Of a stretch of 64,000 bases of DNA, positions 1 to 11,081 are shown piece after piece. Within the stretch, counting starts at the first letter, position 1. Each line of letters starts with the position of its first letter. This DNA is from Trochalopteron elliotii (Eukaryota; Chordata; Aves; Passeriformes; Leiothrichidae): NCBI GenBank assembly GCA_024734555.1, contig JANPWX010000082.1:665757-729756 (forward strand). The letters run 5' to 3'. The notes beneath the pieces are model-generated. The model made no database searches. It was not told the DNA's origin and worked only from the letters and a program-made list of their open reading frames with translations. The position numbers and the translations under genes are program-made.

Positions 1-559
1 ATTAACATTAAAAAGGAAGGAGAGTTGGAGTGCAAGTTTTTTCCAAGAAAAACTGAATACCTTGAAGAAAAGTTTAATGAAGTTTGTGGGAAAATCTTGA
101 AGAAATGCATTTATTCTGATAATCAAATAGGTGCAAGAAGCATTAATGAATTTTTAACTTTGCACACACAAAAATTGAAATTCAGAGGCTGCAATTTTAA
201 CTGCTGGCTTAAATGCTTACATATAATTGCACTCAAAGAATGATTACTGCATTTTTATTTAATTAAAAAATAGTGGTTAACTCACTACTTAAACCTGAAA
301 CCTTTTTATTTGACTAAAAACTCATTTAGCTGCTTTTTTATTTTTCCTAAACCCCATTATTCCCCCAAACCTCAGGGATGTAGATGTCTGTTTTCTTTTA
401 CAAAAACAGAAAGTTTCTGCAGAGAGGCTGGTTTACTCATGGTTTGCAAAGTGTTTCAGATCCCTGCCTGAAAAGTCTCATTCACAGTTTTATAGATTTA
501 TTATTTACATTCAACTGTTTCATCTTTGTTTCGTTTTCTCCCAAACAAAAACAACAAAG
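1..559 (+). other. MUC15: MUC15 intron (3' part), no exon recognised
   Basis: AT-rich sequence before the membrane-spanning MUC15 exon. The short open frame at 25-243 has no mucin-like Ser/Thr/Pro composition and resembles no family I know. A pyrimidine-rich stretch at about 505-542 precedes the next exon and fits a 3' splice site. The large glycosylated ectodomain exon of MUC15 is not in this stretch and should lie off the left edge. Confidence 0.6.
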
Positions 560-700
560 AAGAAGTAATAGTTGGTATCATTGCAGGAGCCATTTTGGGA
601 TCTGTATTAATTGGCTTGGTTGGATATTTTATATATGCTATGGAAAGGCCTGAGTCATTTTTCCACAGGTGGCTTTATGATGGTACAAGGAGTGACCCAG
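560..700 (+). CDS. MUC15: MUC15 exon: membrane-proximal stem, transmembrane helix and start of cytoplasmic tail
   Basis: MUC15 is a single-pass, heavily glycosylated membrane mucin. This exon reads EEVIVGIIAGAILGSVLIG, followed by LVGYFIYAM, a hydrophobic helix rich in small residues, then a charged juxtamembrane part with SFFHRWLYDG. From family knowledge, mammalian MUC15 has a matching GAILG-containing helix followed by a SFSHRRLYDD-like segment, so the match covers both helix and tail. The 3' end is a clear donor (CCCAG|GTAAGG), leaving one nucleotide of a split codon. The 5' border is less certain: AG dinucleotides at 558-559, 561-562 and 564-565 are all possible acceptors after the pyrimidine tract. 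The gene runs antisense to ANO3. Confidence 0.82.
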
Positions 701-1599
701 GTAAGGAACAGTACAAGTGTTTTGCACAAGAACATTTCTAATTTCTGTGCAGGGCTGCTTAAATAGTCTTGTCTTACTGAATTATTAGGATATCATTGAC
801 TCTAGGCAAACTACCTTTCAACTGACATTAATTTATTATTTTTAAATTTTAGCATAACCAATATGCCTCTTAACTCTGTATCTCCTCCTTACAAGTAATT
901 TTTTTAACCTCTGAAATATCAGGAAAATTATATCTTGTATCAGTGAACCTGTTCAAAGAATTGTGGGCAAGTTCAAAACTATAGCTCAAAAGCTCTGCCA
1001 AACCTTGATTAACTGAAAAAAAGCTAGACTCTTTAGTCATCTAATGTCAATTACAAAATTAAGGATGAAGCTACATCTGTTTTCAGAAGCAAAAATATTT
1101 TTAAGAGGTTTAAAAAGATGAATGACTTTGTCTTCTCCATGAGTATGTAAAACCTGGTATTGAAGTGGAATCACAGTCTAAATATCTATATCATGGTCCT
1201 GGACCTTGTTTTTAAATGTTTAAACAAATACTGAGAAGCCCCACAACTTTTTTCTCAAAGAAAGTAAAATCAAAACAAATTCTGGCAATATGCCCATTCC
1301 AGCCTAAATTCAAGAGCTGAAAGCTGTCAGACCATCAGATTAAGAAGCAGTTTTTAAAGTTGACCACCCATGTGGTGCTGAATGGATGTTGCTGGGAAGA
1401 CATGAGTTATTTTCAAAAAATATGAATCAGGGCCCGCATCTTTTGCTTTTCCATATGTCAGAAAGCCCTAATGCACCAACGGACTTACATGTGAGGCACT
1501 GCTGAAGTAAACCATGAGGTACCCAGTATATCGTGATTCAAATCTCTCAGGCCATATATTAAAAAAATTACTGTGTTATTCCTTCAGTTCTTCACTAAG
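701..1599 (+). other. MUC15: MUC15 last intron
   Basis: A GTAAGG donor at 701 and a TTCACTAAG acceptor ending at 1599 bound this 899-bp intron. It is AT-rich and shows no clear repeat. A second AG lies 12 bp upstream of the chosen acceptor, at 1586-1587; its use would give an immediate stop codon. Confidence 0.75.
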
Positions 1600-1745
1600 A
1601 CAACTCTCTTGAACTATATGATATGAGTTTCAGAGGTGCATCAGATGACAAAACCAGCACAGACAAGACAGAGGAAGACAGTGCAGGGTGCCCATCTGAT
1701 GACATTCCAATGGCCGACATCACACTATCCCATCCATCATTGTAA
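1600..1745 (+). CDS. MUC15: MUC15 final coding exon: cytoplasmic tail and stop
   Basis: Joined to the previous exon (one nucleotide plus two), the frame continues as DNSLELYDMSF, then a polar acidic stretch, and ends with PSDDIPMADITLSHPSL and TAA at 1743-1745. The mammalian MUC15 tail has the same order: LDNAPEPYDVSF, a polar spacer, then DGIPMDDIPPL near its end. The matching YD(M/V)SF and DDIP motifs, the correct phase and the acceptor together identify the exon. The tail is short and contains Tyr and acidic residues. No domain is evident. The spacer is shorter and diverged from mammals, as expected for this fast-evolving family. Confidence 0.85.
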
Positions 1746-3043
1746 TGCTTGCTTCAGATTATATTCTTGCCTGTCACCTACACCCGTTTCATTTTTTCCG
1801 AAACAACCTGGCAGTTACCTTACAGCCATTGCTGTGTAAACATAAAAAATAACAATAACATAAAATAACAATGTATTGAAAAGTAAGAAAAAAACAAAAG
1901 ATACGCCAATATACAACAGGCAGTGTTCAGTAGCAGAGCATCACTCCTCTACTTTGTAATTAAATGATCAACCTATGGGTTTCCTGGAAGGATATTATAC
2001 TTGCTTTCTTAGAAATAATATAGATAAACAGCACCCAGGTAAGATTCTGCTTTGTGTAACTTTGGTCAACAATGTAACAGAGAAAAATTTGACTAGGATT
2101 ACAATGATATTTTATTATCAATACAAAAAAAAAATTCCTCAACTAAACTACTTGGAAGTGAAACTATTCTATTCAAATATAATTTCTATCTGATAAACGA
2201 CTGAGGTCATTATTTTCCCAAATTTCCATTTGTACCTTCTTCAGTGACTATGACAAGAGTAATTAGGTTTACTTGGATTATTTAATTTTAATTACTTTAA
2301 GTTTGCTGGGGAAAATGGAAATTAATGAGTAAAAGGAGCTACAGCTAACCTTTGACTAGATGACACCAATTTAATATCATTATCAATGGGAAAAAAAGAT
2401 GACAAGCTTCTATTCCTCTGTCAAACTGATCTGTTGTTTGAATTGCAGGCTACATCTGTAGAAATTATTTAAAATGTTTCAGTATAGATTAGATAGAAGA
2501 AATACTTAACACGAGAGGAAAGGAATTATCTCTGATACACATATAAGTATCATAAAAATCATGGTCCATATCTGTCCAGCTAAAGAGTAAAATTATGGCA
2601 GTATAAAGCAAATAATTGCATAGTTTATCTGTTTGCAATTACCAGACATGTTTAAATAGAAGGAAAGAATATGTTAAAGAAACAATTGTAAAGGCATGGA
2701 ATAAACAAAATAAAGTGCAGAGAAAACTACAGATGTGGTATATGCCCTTGTTATTATGGTCTGCTAAAATGCTTTAATTATTGTGGAGACTGTGGATGAC
2801 ATTGACAGAATGGAATTATCTCACTGTCTGTGAATGTTGCAGTCAGGTTTTATTCATGTGAGTAAATTCCATCCACATACACCCCAGAGAGAAACTATGT
2901 TAGTCACACTGAATATGGGTAAAACAGGTTTTATTTACAGGTTTTTTACATTTATTTAAAGTATTAAAGATTTCAATCTGTATATGCCATTTTGCAATTC
3001 TTTTCAAGTTCAGTCATAAAAACAGTGTATGTCCGTGTTGTAT
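1746..3043 (+). other. MUC15 3' UTR (extent unknown) and ANO3 intron
   Basis: AT-rich sequence after the MUC15 stop. The 3' UTR must begin here. The best candidate end is the pair of AATAAA hexamers near 2700-2714. Nothing else was recognised. No ANO3 exon was seen on the minus strand, although the next one (after the start of TM2) was searched for. Confidence 0.5.
2700..2714 (+). terminator. Candidate MUC15 polyadenylation signal (two AATAAA hexamers)
   Basis: AATAAA occurs at 2700-2705 and again at 2709-2714, followed within about 40 bases by a T/G-rich stretch. Use would give a 3' UTR of roughly 1 kb. This is inference only; AATAAA is frequent by chance in AT-rich DNA. Confidence 0.3.
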
Positions 3044-3472
3044 TGCACTAAGTAGTTAGCTCGTTTTATTATATTGCACTGGATGTTTTTGTTATGTATA
3101 TATATACACAAAATATCGGTTGCACCTTCCCATGTACCTTTGTATCTCCCTCACCTGATACCCCCTATGTCTCACCTCCCCCTGGGTCAGTCACCATTAA
3201 TCAACAGACCCCCTCCCTTCCTCCTCTTCCCTAGGGTTTAAAACTCCCCGCACTGGGGGGGGGTCTCCGCCTCTTTCCCCTCCTGGGCTCTATGGTGTAG
3301 GTTCTACATTAAAACTGTGGGACTGTGTCCTGTGAGGATTAAGAGCGCCTTTTTGTCTTTTATCTTCGTCCTAGTTCAGATTCCCCCTGATGTCTATTGC
3401 TAGCCAGGGCTGGACTGCAGGGGCAAGGGAATTTGGGCATGTCCCCTTAATACCAGAACCTGATTTCTAACA
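3044..3472 (+). mobile_element. Solo LTR (429 bp), endogenous retrovirus, 6-bp target-site duplication
   Basis: Starts TGCAC and ends AACA, flanked by an exact 6-bp direct repeat TTGTAT at 3038-3043 and 3473-3478. It is much richer in G and C than its surroundings and contains a run of nine G, a TTTAAA box near 3238 and an ATTAAA hexamer near 3309, consistent with promoter and polyadenylation sites of an LTR. A 6-bp duplication is usual for class II (ERVK-like) elements. No internal retroviral coding sequence is present. Confidence 0.72.
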
Positions 3473-4930
3473 TTGTATCCAGCATGTTTGGTAGCAGACT
3501 GAAAATCTGAGACAGATTCACCTGTATTACATGAGAATATCACTCTGATGCTTGAAATGAGGGAAAAATGTAATGCTCAGCTTTCACCTTCTTTAGCCCG
3601 TATAATGCCACCTTTCCTCTGGTAAAGCATTGTCATACAAGCAAATTTCTTACACCTGAATCTTGGCCTCAGATAAAAATGGAAAGAGCTCTCTTCAAGG
3701 AGAACTTGAAGACAGAGATGAAGAGATGCTAAGAAGCTACCTGTGTTGTCTGCACTGGTAAGTATATAATCAAATGCACTGTATTTTTAAGAATTTTTGA
3801 AAGTAATAATTAATAACTGGAAGGCAGTACTAGCAAGATTAGCAGTAAATGAAGAAATATCAATGTGGCAAGTAATCAAAGTGTACTCTTTAGTTATATC
3901 ATGTTAATTTTTAACAATCCAAATATAATTTTTGCATGTATGGGGATGTGCTTCTGTTGTCCATGTAACTATTTGACGTTTCGCTGTTGCTTGCATATTG
4001 TTACTTGCTTTTACAATGCTAGCCTCCAAAATTTTTGACATTTGTGCTTACTTCACTTTAAGTTAGAATCATTATAACTTATTCATATACATTACATAAA
4101 TAAATCTGTTGTATACCATTTAATTCAAAACTGTAAGACTCTGACTTGAATGCAGACAGTTCTATATATGTGAACTAGTGTAATTTTCTCAGTGTTTACA
4201 CAAACATGTACATTGGTAGAATCAATTATCTCTGGTTCTATTCTTCTTCCCTATTTCCCAGCGTCAAAATCGTATTAGCTAATTCTACTGAGAATTTCAT
4301 ACTGGAACCATTAAATCTTTTATGGCAGTATTACACCGACCTTCTACAAGAGGCAAGACTGTTCTTGGTAATTCCTGCTCAAGTGTCCTCTGTGGATATC
4401 CCCCTGCTTTACTTTGAGCCCCACAACATGATGTGTGCGATGTCAGTGTGAACATGAGAGATTCAGACTAAGAATTTGAATATAAGTACCTTAACTGCAG
4501 TAAGCACTTAACATCAGACTTTTCCTATACTTTCCTCTAACTAGCTCCCATAAAACCATTCTCATTTATTCTATAGGAATCCTCTACAAGATGTGATTTT
4601 TATATTGGCTCAAGATCAGTAACTTAACCTATGTGTTTTCCTCTAAAGGGACTTTGGCCTGAATAATACAAAATTCAGGCTTAAAGGCACTTAGGACCCT
4701 GAAGAAAATCATTACATTAGCCATAAAAGGTGCTATTATTAAACTAATGGTTATTAGTGGCATAGAAATTTAAGTTAATGAAAACGAAAAAGATTAGTTT
4801 GTGTGGCAAAATCATAATCCTTCTTCAACTTTCATCAAGAGCTATAAACTCCCTTTGTCAAGTAATCATATAAAAGGGTCAGGTGAACTAAAAATAAAAT
4901 AATAAAAAAAAGAAGTAAAAATGTACTTAC
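3473..4930. other. ANO3 intron, no further feature seen
   Basis: AT-rich intron between the solo LTR and the last ANO3 exon of the window. Short open frames here have no family resemblance. Confidence 0.5.
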
Positions 4931-4991
4931 CCCAAATTGCCATGAAAATTGCAAAGAAGACAGTCCCTCCATTATCAAACAAATGTGTAAC
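4931..4991 (-). CDS. ANO3: ANO3 exon: end of first extracellular loop and start of TM2
   Basis: Encodes VTHLFDNGGTVFFAIFMAIW plus one nucleotide of a split codon. Acceptor ATTCAG|GTT and donor TGGG|GTAAGT are both strong. In anoctamins this segment opens the second transmembrane helix, and the VT(H/Y)LFDNG(G/A)TVFFA motif is shared by ANO3 and ANO4. It follows in phase from the cysteine-rich exon at 12241-12337. The following exon (FLEFWKRRR in relatives) was not found above position 1, so it should lie beyond the left edge. Confidence 0.95.
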
Positions 4992-7900
4992 CTGAATAAA
5001 AAAATAAATGCATCAGGAAAGAATAGTACTGCCACCTCATCCTTTGCCTCAAATAATTCCAGTGTACATAACTGGTGGCAGAAACTAAAAGCTAAGCATT
5101 CTGGTAAGTTGCCCTACTAGCATGTTTCTTCTACCAAGATTTGCCTATGTCACACTCTGACTTTCAGTAGAATTTGAGATCTGCTGTTACAGACTATCAC
5201 TTCATGCATCACCAGTCATTTTGTTTCACAGATACTGAGCTGTTTTGTCCATGTCTAGACGTGCTAAAATTTCATCCAGAATTCTTGTCATATGGTAGGT
5301 CAAACTTAATCTCAACCATTTCTATTTTAAGGTTTTTATGAGCTAAAAAAACCTCTTCACTTTTCTCCCTCTACATACTTACTGTCTCTTGATTTCATTT
5401 TGTTCTTCTACCTAGGTATTTTGCAGTTTCTTTGCAGGTAAAAATAGCATGTCTTTCTTTTTATCCAGACACCTCAGCCTCTCAAATTGCCTCTCAAATT
5501 GCCTTCTTAAAAGGCTTGTGCACCTAAACTCCAACAAATATTAAATTGTTTCTAAATATCACTCGGCAGAAGTCTACATAATTCTAAACTGTGAAGTTAA
5601 TTTCTTCCATGAATCTCTTAGTCAGATTTACCCCTTTTCTTAGTCTTTGTTATAAGGTTTTTTTGTTAGAATAGCAATTCGGCTGCAAAGTCTAAGGCTT
5701 GCTGATTGAAAATAGGTTTTGAAATAGAAAGTACTTATTTATTTATACTTAGTTCTATTTATTTGTTCATACTTACTGCAAACAAGTATTGATTGAAAAT
5801 TAGGTTTTGCATGCCTTTTGAACACCTGAGTAGGTGAATTTGAGGTCTCACTTATGAAAACACCATCATTTATATTACAAAAATCTGAAATTTCTAATAT
5901 TCTACCCATAATAGGAAACATTATTCAGGAGGCAGATAAGATCATTGTCTTTTCAGTAAATTTAAGGTTCCCAATTTATAGCAATGTAATTTATCCAAGG
6001 ATAATGGGCCTACATTTATTCTAATAAAAAGGCTGGTTCAAGATGTTGCTGGCAATTATTAAGCAGTGCAGAGATTTCAAATTCCTATTCGAAAAAAATA
6101 AAAAAGCACAAATCACTACGAAATACTAGAGTAAATCAAATTATAATCAACAGGCATATATAAAAAGAGGACCTGAAGAGAGAGAGAAAAGGAATGAAAA
6201 TGTGGCTCTGATACATATTGTTCTAAACCATATAGAAAATTCATGGTGATTTCCCACTATCTGAAATAAGAAGATAATATCTTGAGATGGAATATCATTG
6301 AAAAAACTTCATTGCTGTTGACTCTCTTGCTGACTTAAGAACCAATTTTTGAGCTTTTATCATGAAAATAAGCCTGTCCTTATGCCAATGGAAGGGTGCA
6401 GGTAACCAGATTGTGTTTTGCAGTACTGTGATCTTCTCTTACACCTGAAGCTACACTAGCCAGCAAGAATGTTCTGTACAGGTGTGCCAGGATTCTGGAG
6501 CTGACAGCCTGCCTCAGGCAGGTTATCTAATCTGCTCCTTTGGGAGCTGCATGCTGCAAGAACTCATCCTGCAGACAGATTTTCTTCTAAAAAAGGCTGG
6601 CATTACTACTTCTGCCTCAAAAATCAAGGAAATTAACTCATGAATGCAGAGAAAGTTAATAGAAACTGTATTTCTTTCCTCTATTTTATTTCTTATGGAG
6701 TTAAATTATTATAATATTGTGAGAATTTAATTAAAAATATATATTCATCTGTATGTCAGTTATGTTTTTCTTTTCGTTTTTTGGGGTTTTTTTTTTAAGG
6801 TTCTTAAATGGAATTGACTATTTGGTATTGGAGATGAATAAATCCAATATGTTCCCGGCCAGGATCATACAGTGGGATCAACTGTCAATCAGTTATGTAT
6901 TTTGCTATTTTTTTTCTTTTGCTTCCATAAAGGAAAACACAAAAATAATGGGTATGAGACTGAAAATGTGAGAAGTGAACAAAAGCAGCACAATAAATCT
7001 GATGATTATTTTTGGTTTTGAATGTGGACCTGCGTGAGGATGTGATCTTGGATATTCTGCTCAGGAAAGTGCATCTTTCCAAGAAAAGACAAAATGAACC
7101 AACCAACCAAACCTAACCCACAGAAATTAATATTGCTAAGAGTAGAGAATAAATACTTGGCTCCCAATTTGGCACTGTCTTGTTACAAGATGTTTGGGTC
7201 AAAGTTTTATAGCACCATATTCAAAATTAAGACTTGCCTCTCTTAAAGGCTAAATGCATAGTCTGAGACTCTGTTGATCAAGAAGGCCTCTGAACAGAGG
7301 TGAAATATTGTAGGACTCTGTCCTGCTTAGTCAGCATACCTGACTGATGTTGTCATCATCAGGTAAGATTTCAGGCACTTCAAATCCACCTTGAATCAAC
7401 ATCCTGCCTGAAGTCAAGGCCAAAGTGTGCTGGGTACAGGACTAGCCCCAAGACCATGTGAATCACCAGGGATCAGAGTCAATTTAATGTGGATGAAAAT
7501 GACAGACTAATCATTCAGCCATTCAACTTCTATTCAGGTATTACCTGCCTTTCCCTGAAATTATAAACATCACTTCAGTGTGACATTTTTAAATTGAAGT
7601 GGCAGGGGATGAAAGAAATGGGCAAAAACAAGAAGAAAAAAAGCATTTTCTGTATTTTGTCTCTAGCTTTGCAGAACATTGGCAGAAAAAGCATTTGAAG
7701 TATATGATTTTTTTCCAGCATTAATTTGTTCTGTCCAAAGTGATCCTCTGTAGGGAAACTTGGCAGATATTTAACAAAGAACCCCTGACAGCAGGTTTAA
7801 TAACCTCAAACATGAGCACATGACTTACATAAATGAGGCAGGTCTCAGGAGATAAGCAAATTTGGGGAGATAAATATCACTTAGAGGAACTCACTGCTCC

Positions 7901-8895
7901 TTATTAACTCAGTGTTTATGTACTCTACAATGAGTTACTTGAATGAGTAAGGATTAAAACACTTATTCCAGAATAAGGGTGCTGATTCCTGAAATTATTA
8001 ATGAATAATTGCTTATTAGCTCTTTGGTTATGTACAAGGTAGCCAGAGAAGTAAACTATATTCCCACAACGACAAAACCAGAGGAAAATGCTTACAAGCT
8101 CCATCTCAGGAACAAGAAAGAAGCAGGAAATGCCATTTTCTTTTCCAGAGGGCAGATCCTATGCCTTATTTTTAAATATGTTAGTTCCACTTACTTATAG
8201 CACTAACACTGCTTCAGAAAATACCATTGATTTGAACTCAGACTGTCGTTTTCTAGCATTACAAATTGTTTTCATTTACTAATCTGAGTGCAAACACAGT
8301 GGATGCACTGACACATGTTTAGGTATTTGTTGCTCAACTTGAGCAACATTGTGGTAACCAGCAGAATCACAATCCCTGCCAGAAATCAGGCAGTTCATAG
8401 CAAGAGGTAATGAGTGAAGCTGCTGTGAAGTTTTGTTTAGAGACATCACAGTGAGGGAGGGCACATTATAACTTTAAGAAAAAGCTTCATAAAGCTATTT
8501 TTTTGTTTTTGTTTTTCTTTGCCACTTGAGTGCCCAGATGGTAATCCTATTCCCCCCCCCCAAAAAGAATGCTCTCTCTCCCCCAGTTGGGGGAGATCCA
8601 GAGCAGTCAAATCCTGAAAGGAGACAATTTTTGTTTTCTGTGTATTTTCAACCATTCTAATGCAAGGTTGATCAGTTTTTCAGAACAAAAGCACTGTCAG
8701 GAAAAGCTGAGAGCTTACATGAATTTCCATAATTGTAGACACAAGAAAAGAGTGCCTGTGACGATGGAATATGAGTGGTTACTCCTTGTCTTCTCTGGTT
8801 GTCATCCAATTTTTTTTTAAAGGATTGATCTGAAAACAAATGAAGTATGGAGAGACTGCCACATTTTTTCCACTGCAGTGAATTATTCCAAATGT
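4992..8895. other. ANO3 intron, 5' of nested LTR; nothing recognised
   Basis: AT-rich intron. It contains a short 13-bp tandem duplication near 5478-5503 and runs of A or T. Slightly GC-richer patches at about 6420-6560 and 7260-7480 do not match a family I know. A C10 homopolymer lies near 8551. Confidence 0.5.
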
Positions 8896-9164
8896 GACAT
8901 TATGTGGATTTGGCATGGCCTGATTTTCTGGTAGCTGGGGCAGCCACAGGGGTAGCTTCTGTAAGAAGATACCAGAAGCTCCCACCATGTCCAACAGAGC
9001 CAACCTCTGATGGCTCTGAAGACAGGCATGCTACTGGCCCAATTAGGGAGGCTGGTAACACTTCTGTGATGACATACGTAAGAAGAAAATCAAAACAGCA
9101 CACATGCAGGTTTCTTTCTAAGTGGAGTGGCACTGCAGCTACCACCATCCTGGTGCATGCTGTG

Positions 9165-9440
9165 GCTGCTGCCATCCTGGCATGGCCCACAGTGAACCTT
9201 GCCTGCCTAGCCACCTGCACTGTGGGCAGAAGGGCAATGGTGGCAGTGGCAGATTCTCCTTCCTTGTGCTCCGCATGAAAAGCTGGGGTAATGCACCTCC
9301 GCAGCTGCCACCATCTCAGCGTAGCCTGTAGTGAGCCTGGCTGCCCCTAGCCAGCCATGCTGCAGGTGAAAGAGCAAGGGCAGCAGGGGCAGCTTCCCCT
9401 TCCCAGTGCCCCGCATGAAGAGAGGCATTAAATAGCACCA
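9165..9440 (+). repeat. Tandem duplication of about 137-140 bp inside the LTR
   Basis: Two diverged copies, about 9165-9300 and 9302-9440, share the same order of blocks: GCTGCCA, then a GTGAACC/GTGAGCC block, CCTAGCCA, a GGCAG-rich stretch and CCGCATGAA. The CCGCATGAA block recurs at 9271 and 9411, a spacing of 140. The copies are GC-rich and clearly diverged, so the duplication is old. Confidence 0.6.
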
Positions 9441-9699
9441 GTGCCACCACAGGCGCCACTGCCTGCAAAATGGTGGCAGGGCAGTGGAAGCATGATGACC
9501 AATTCCCCGATGTGGAACCTACATGAGATCAACTTCTTGGTGCTGCAGGATCTTGCAAGAATCTTTGAATTAGTGGAACTTGTTGATAATGGTACCTACA
9601 AGCAGCAATTTTTCTTCTAGTCAGAGAAGAGGAAGAAGTAAGGATACATGAGGGGAAAAACAACATGGCGACACCAAGGTCAGCAGAAGAAAAAGAGGG

Positions 9700-10366
9700 T
9701 GCGCTGGTTTTGCATGCAAGTGTTTTTTTCAAGAAAGTTATAGCAAAACCAATCAGTGACTAGGCTGAATATTGACATCTGGTGTAGCCACTAGAAATGT
9801 GCCATGCCTCTGTGAACCCACAAGGTTAAAAACCAGAGAATACCAAGAAAAGTTCTTTTTTCTTTCTGGCCTGCCCCATGAGCCCATGACCCATATGAAT
9901 TGTGGGAGGCTGTGTGACATGGGAGGGACTTCACAACTGCAGATTCCTGGGGGGCTGCTTTTGTGAGAGTTCAAGGCCACAAGAGGACGGTTCTTTCTTG
10001 TGGGAAGTTACCATAACATATCAAAACAGACTTCTGTCTCTAAATGAACTGATGAAAGACTATTTTATAAGTGGTAAACTGACCTAGAGTTCCAAGTTTT
10101 GTCTCTATATGTTGTCTGTGAGAAGGGAAAGGAATCTTGTGGGGGAGGGGAAGTGTTTTAAAGGTTTTATTCTGATTCTTATTAATTTTTTTTTCTCTCT
10201 TGCAATTTTGTTAATAACCTGTCTTTATACCCTTTTAAGTTTTGAGCCTGCTTTGCTTCTCTCCCAATCCTATCTCACAGCTAAAAAAGACTAAATAATT
10301 CTAGTGGGTACTTAAATGACTACAGTAATTTTGGGAAACAGAAATTGGTGAACTGAAACCACTACA
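9700..10366 (+). mobile_element. Nested solo LTR (copy A of the CACTACA-ending family)
   Basis: Starts TGCGCTGGTTTTGCATG and ends GAAACCACTACA. Its 3' half is closely similar to 15371-15750, 63000-63357 and, less so, 55150-55465: shared blocks include GAACTGATGAAAGACTATTT, the TTCTAGTGGG block and AATTGGTGAAC. The polyadenylation hexamer of the family is mutated here (AATAAC at 10213-10218). GAGGG occurs at 9695-9699 and 10370-10374, consistent with a duplicated target, but the right copy sits 3 bp beyond the usual CA end. Confidence 0.75.
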
Positions 10367-11081
10367 GAAGAGGGAGAAGGCGCTCCAATCATCAGAGCCA
10401 AGATTGCTCTGCAGTCTGTGGTGAGGACTATGGTGAAACAAACTGTCCTGCTGTAATGCATGAAGTCCACAGGGGATGCAGAGATCCATTCGCAGCCTGT
10501 TGGAAACGCTGGAGCGGGTGGATGCCAGAGAAAGTTGTGATCCAGTAGGAGACCCAAATAGAGAGAGGGAGCCCCTGCTTCCAGACACACAGAGAGAGAG
10601 CCCTTCCTTCCAAACCAGAGCAGCCTAGCCTTAAAAGACTGCACCCCATGGACAAGTGACCCACACCACAACAGTTTGGGGAAGACTGTTTGCCATGGGA
10701 GGAACCCCATGGCATAGCAGAGAAAAGACGCCTCTCTCTGAGTGAACAGATGACCTTGGCAACGAACTGACCAAAACCCCCATGCCCTGTCTCCCAGTGC
10801 TGTCACTGGAAAAAAGGGAGGGGCTGAAGGGGGAAAAAAGGTGTTTTAAAGGCTCATTTTACTTCTCATTATCCTTCTCTGACTCCGTTAATAATGAATT
10901 TACTTTATTCTGTTGAATTTGATCCTATTTTGCCCTTAGAGTATGTTTCTCCCAGTTGTTAACTCATGAGCCCTATGTTAATTTTTTTCCCCTCTCCTCT
11001 GCCCAACAGTAGCAGGAGAGGGCAAGCGAACAACTTTAGTAGGTACCTGGCATTTCGCCAGTGTCAAACCACGACAGACAT

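Larger units (their letters stand above)
8901..11076 (+). mobile_element. Large avian ERV LTR, interrupted by a second LTR, 5-bp target-site duplication
   Basis: The left end (TATGTGGATTTGG, then GGTAGCTGGGGCAGCC and GTAGCTTCTGTAAGAAG) and the right end (AGGTACCTGGCAT ... CCACGACA) match the two ends of the LTR at 59951-60948, which lies in the opposite orientation. The exact 5-bp repeat GACAT at 8896-8900 and 11077-11081 marks the insertion. Five-base duplications are usual for ERVL-type elements. The interior 9700-10366 is a separate, younger LTR. Without it the host LTR is about 1.5 kb, longer than the 998-bp relative, partly because of a tandem duplication near 9165-9440. No retroviral genes are present. 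Confidence 0.8.

Noticed and set aside
25..243. 72-codon frame at the left edge as a MUC15 ectodomain exon
   Set aside because: No Ser/Thr/Pro-rich composition or N-glycosylation clusters as expected of the mucin exon.
8900..9278. Overlapping 106- and 124-codon frames on both strands
   Set aside because: They coincide with the left part of the LTR at 8901-11076 and match no protein family.
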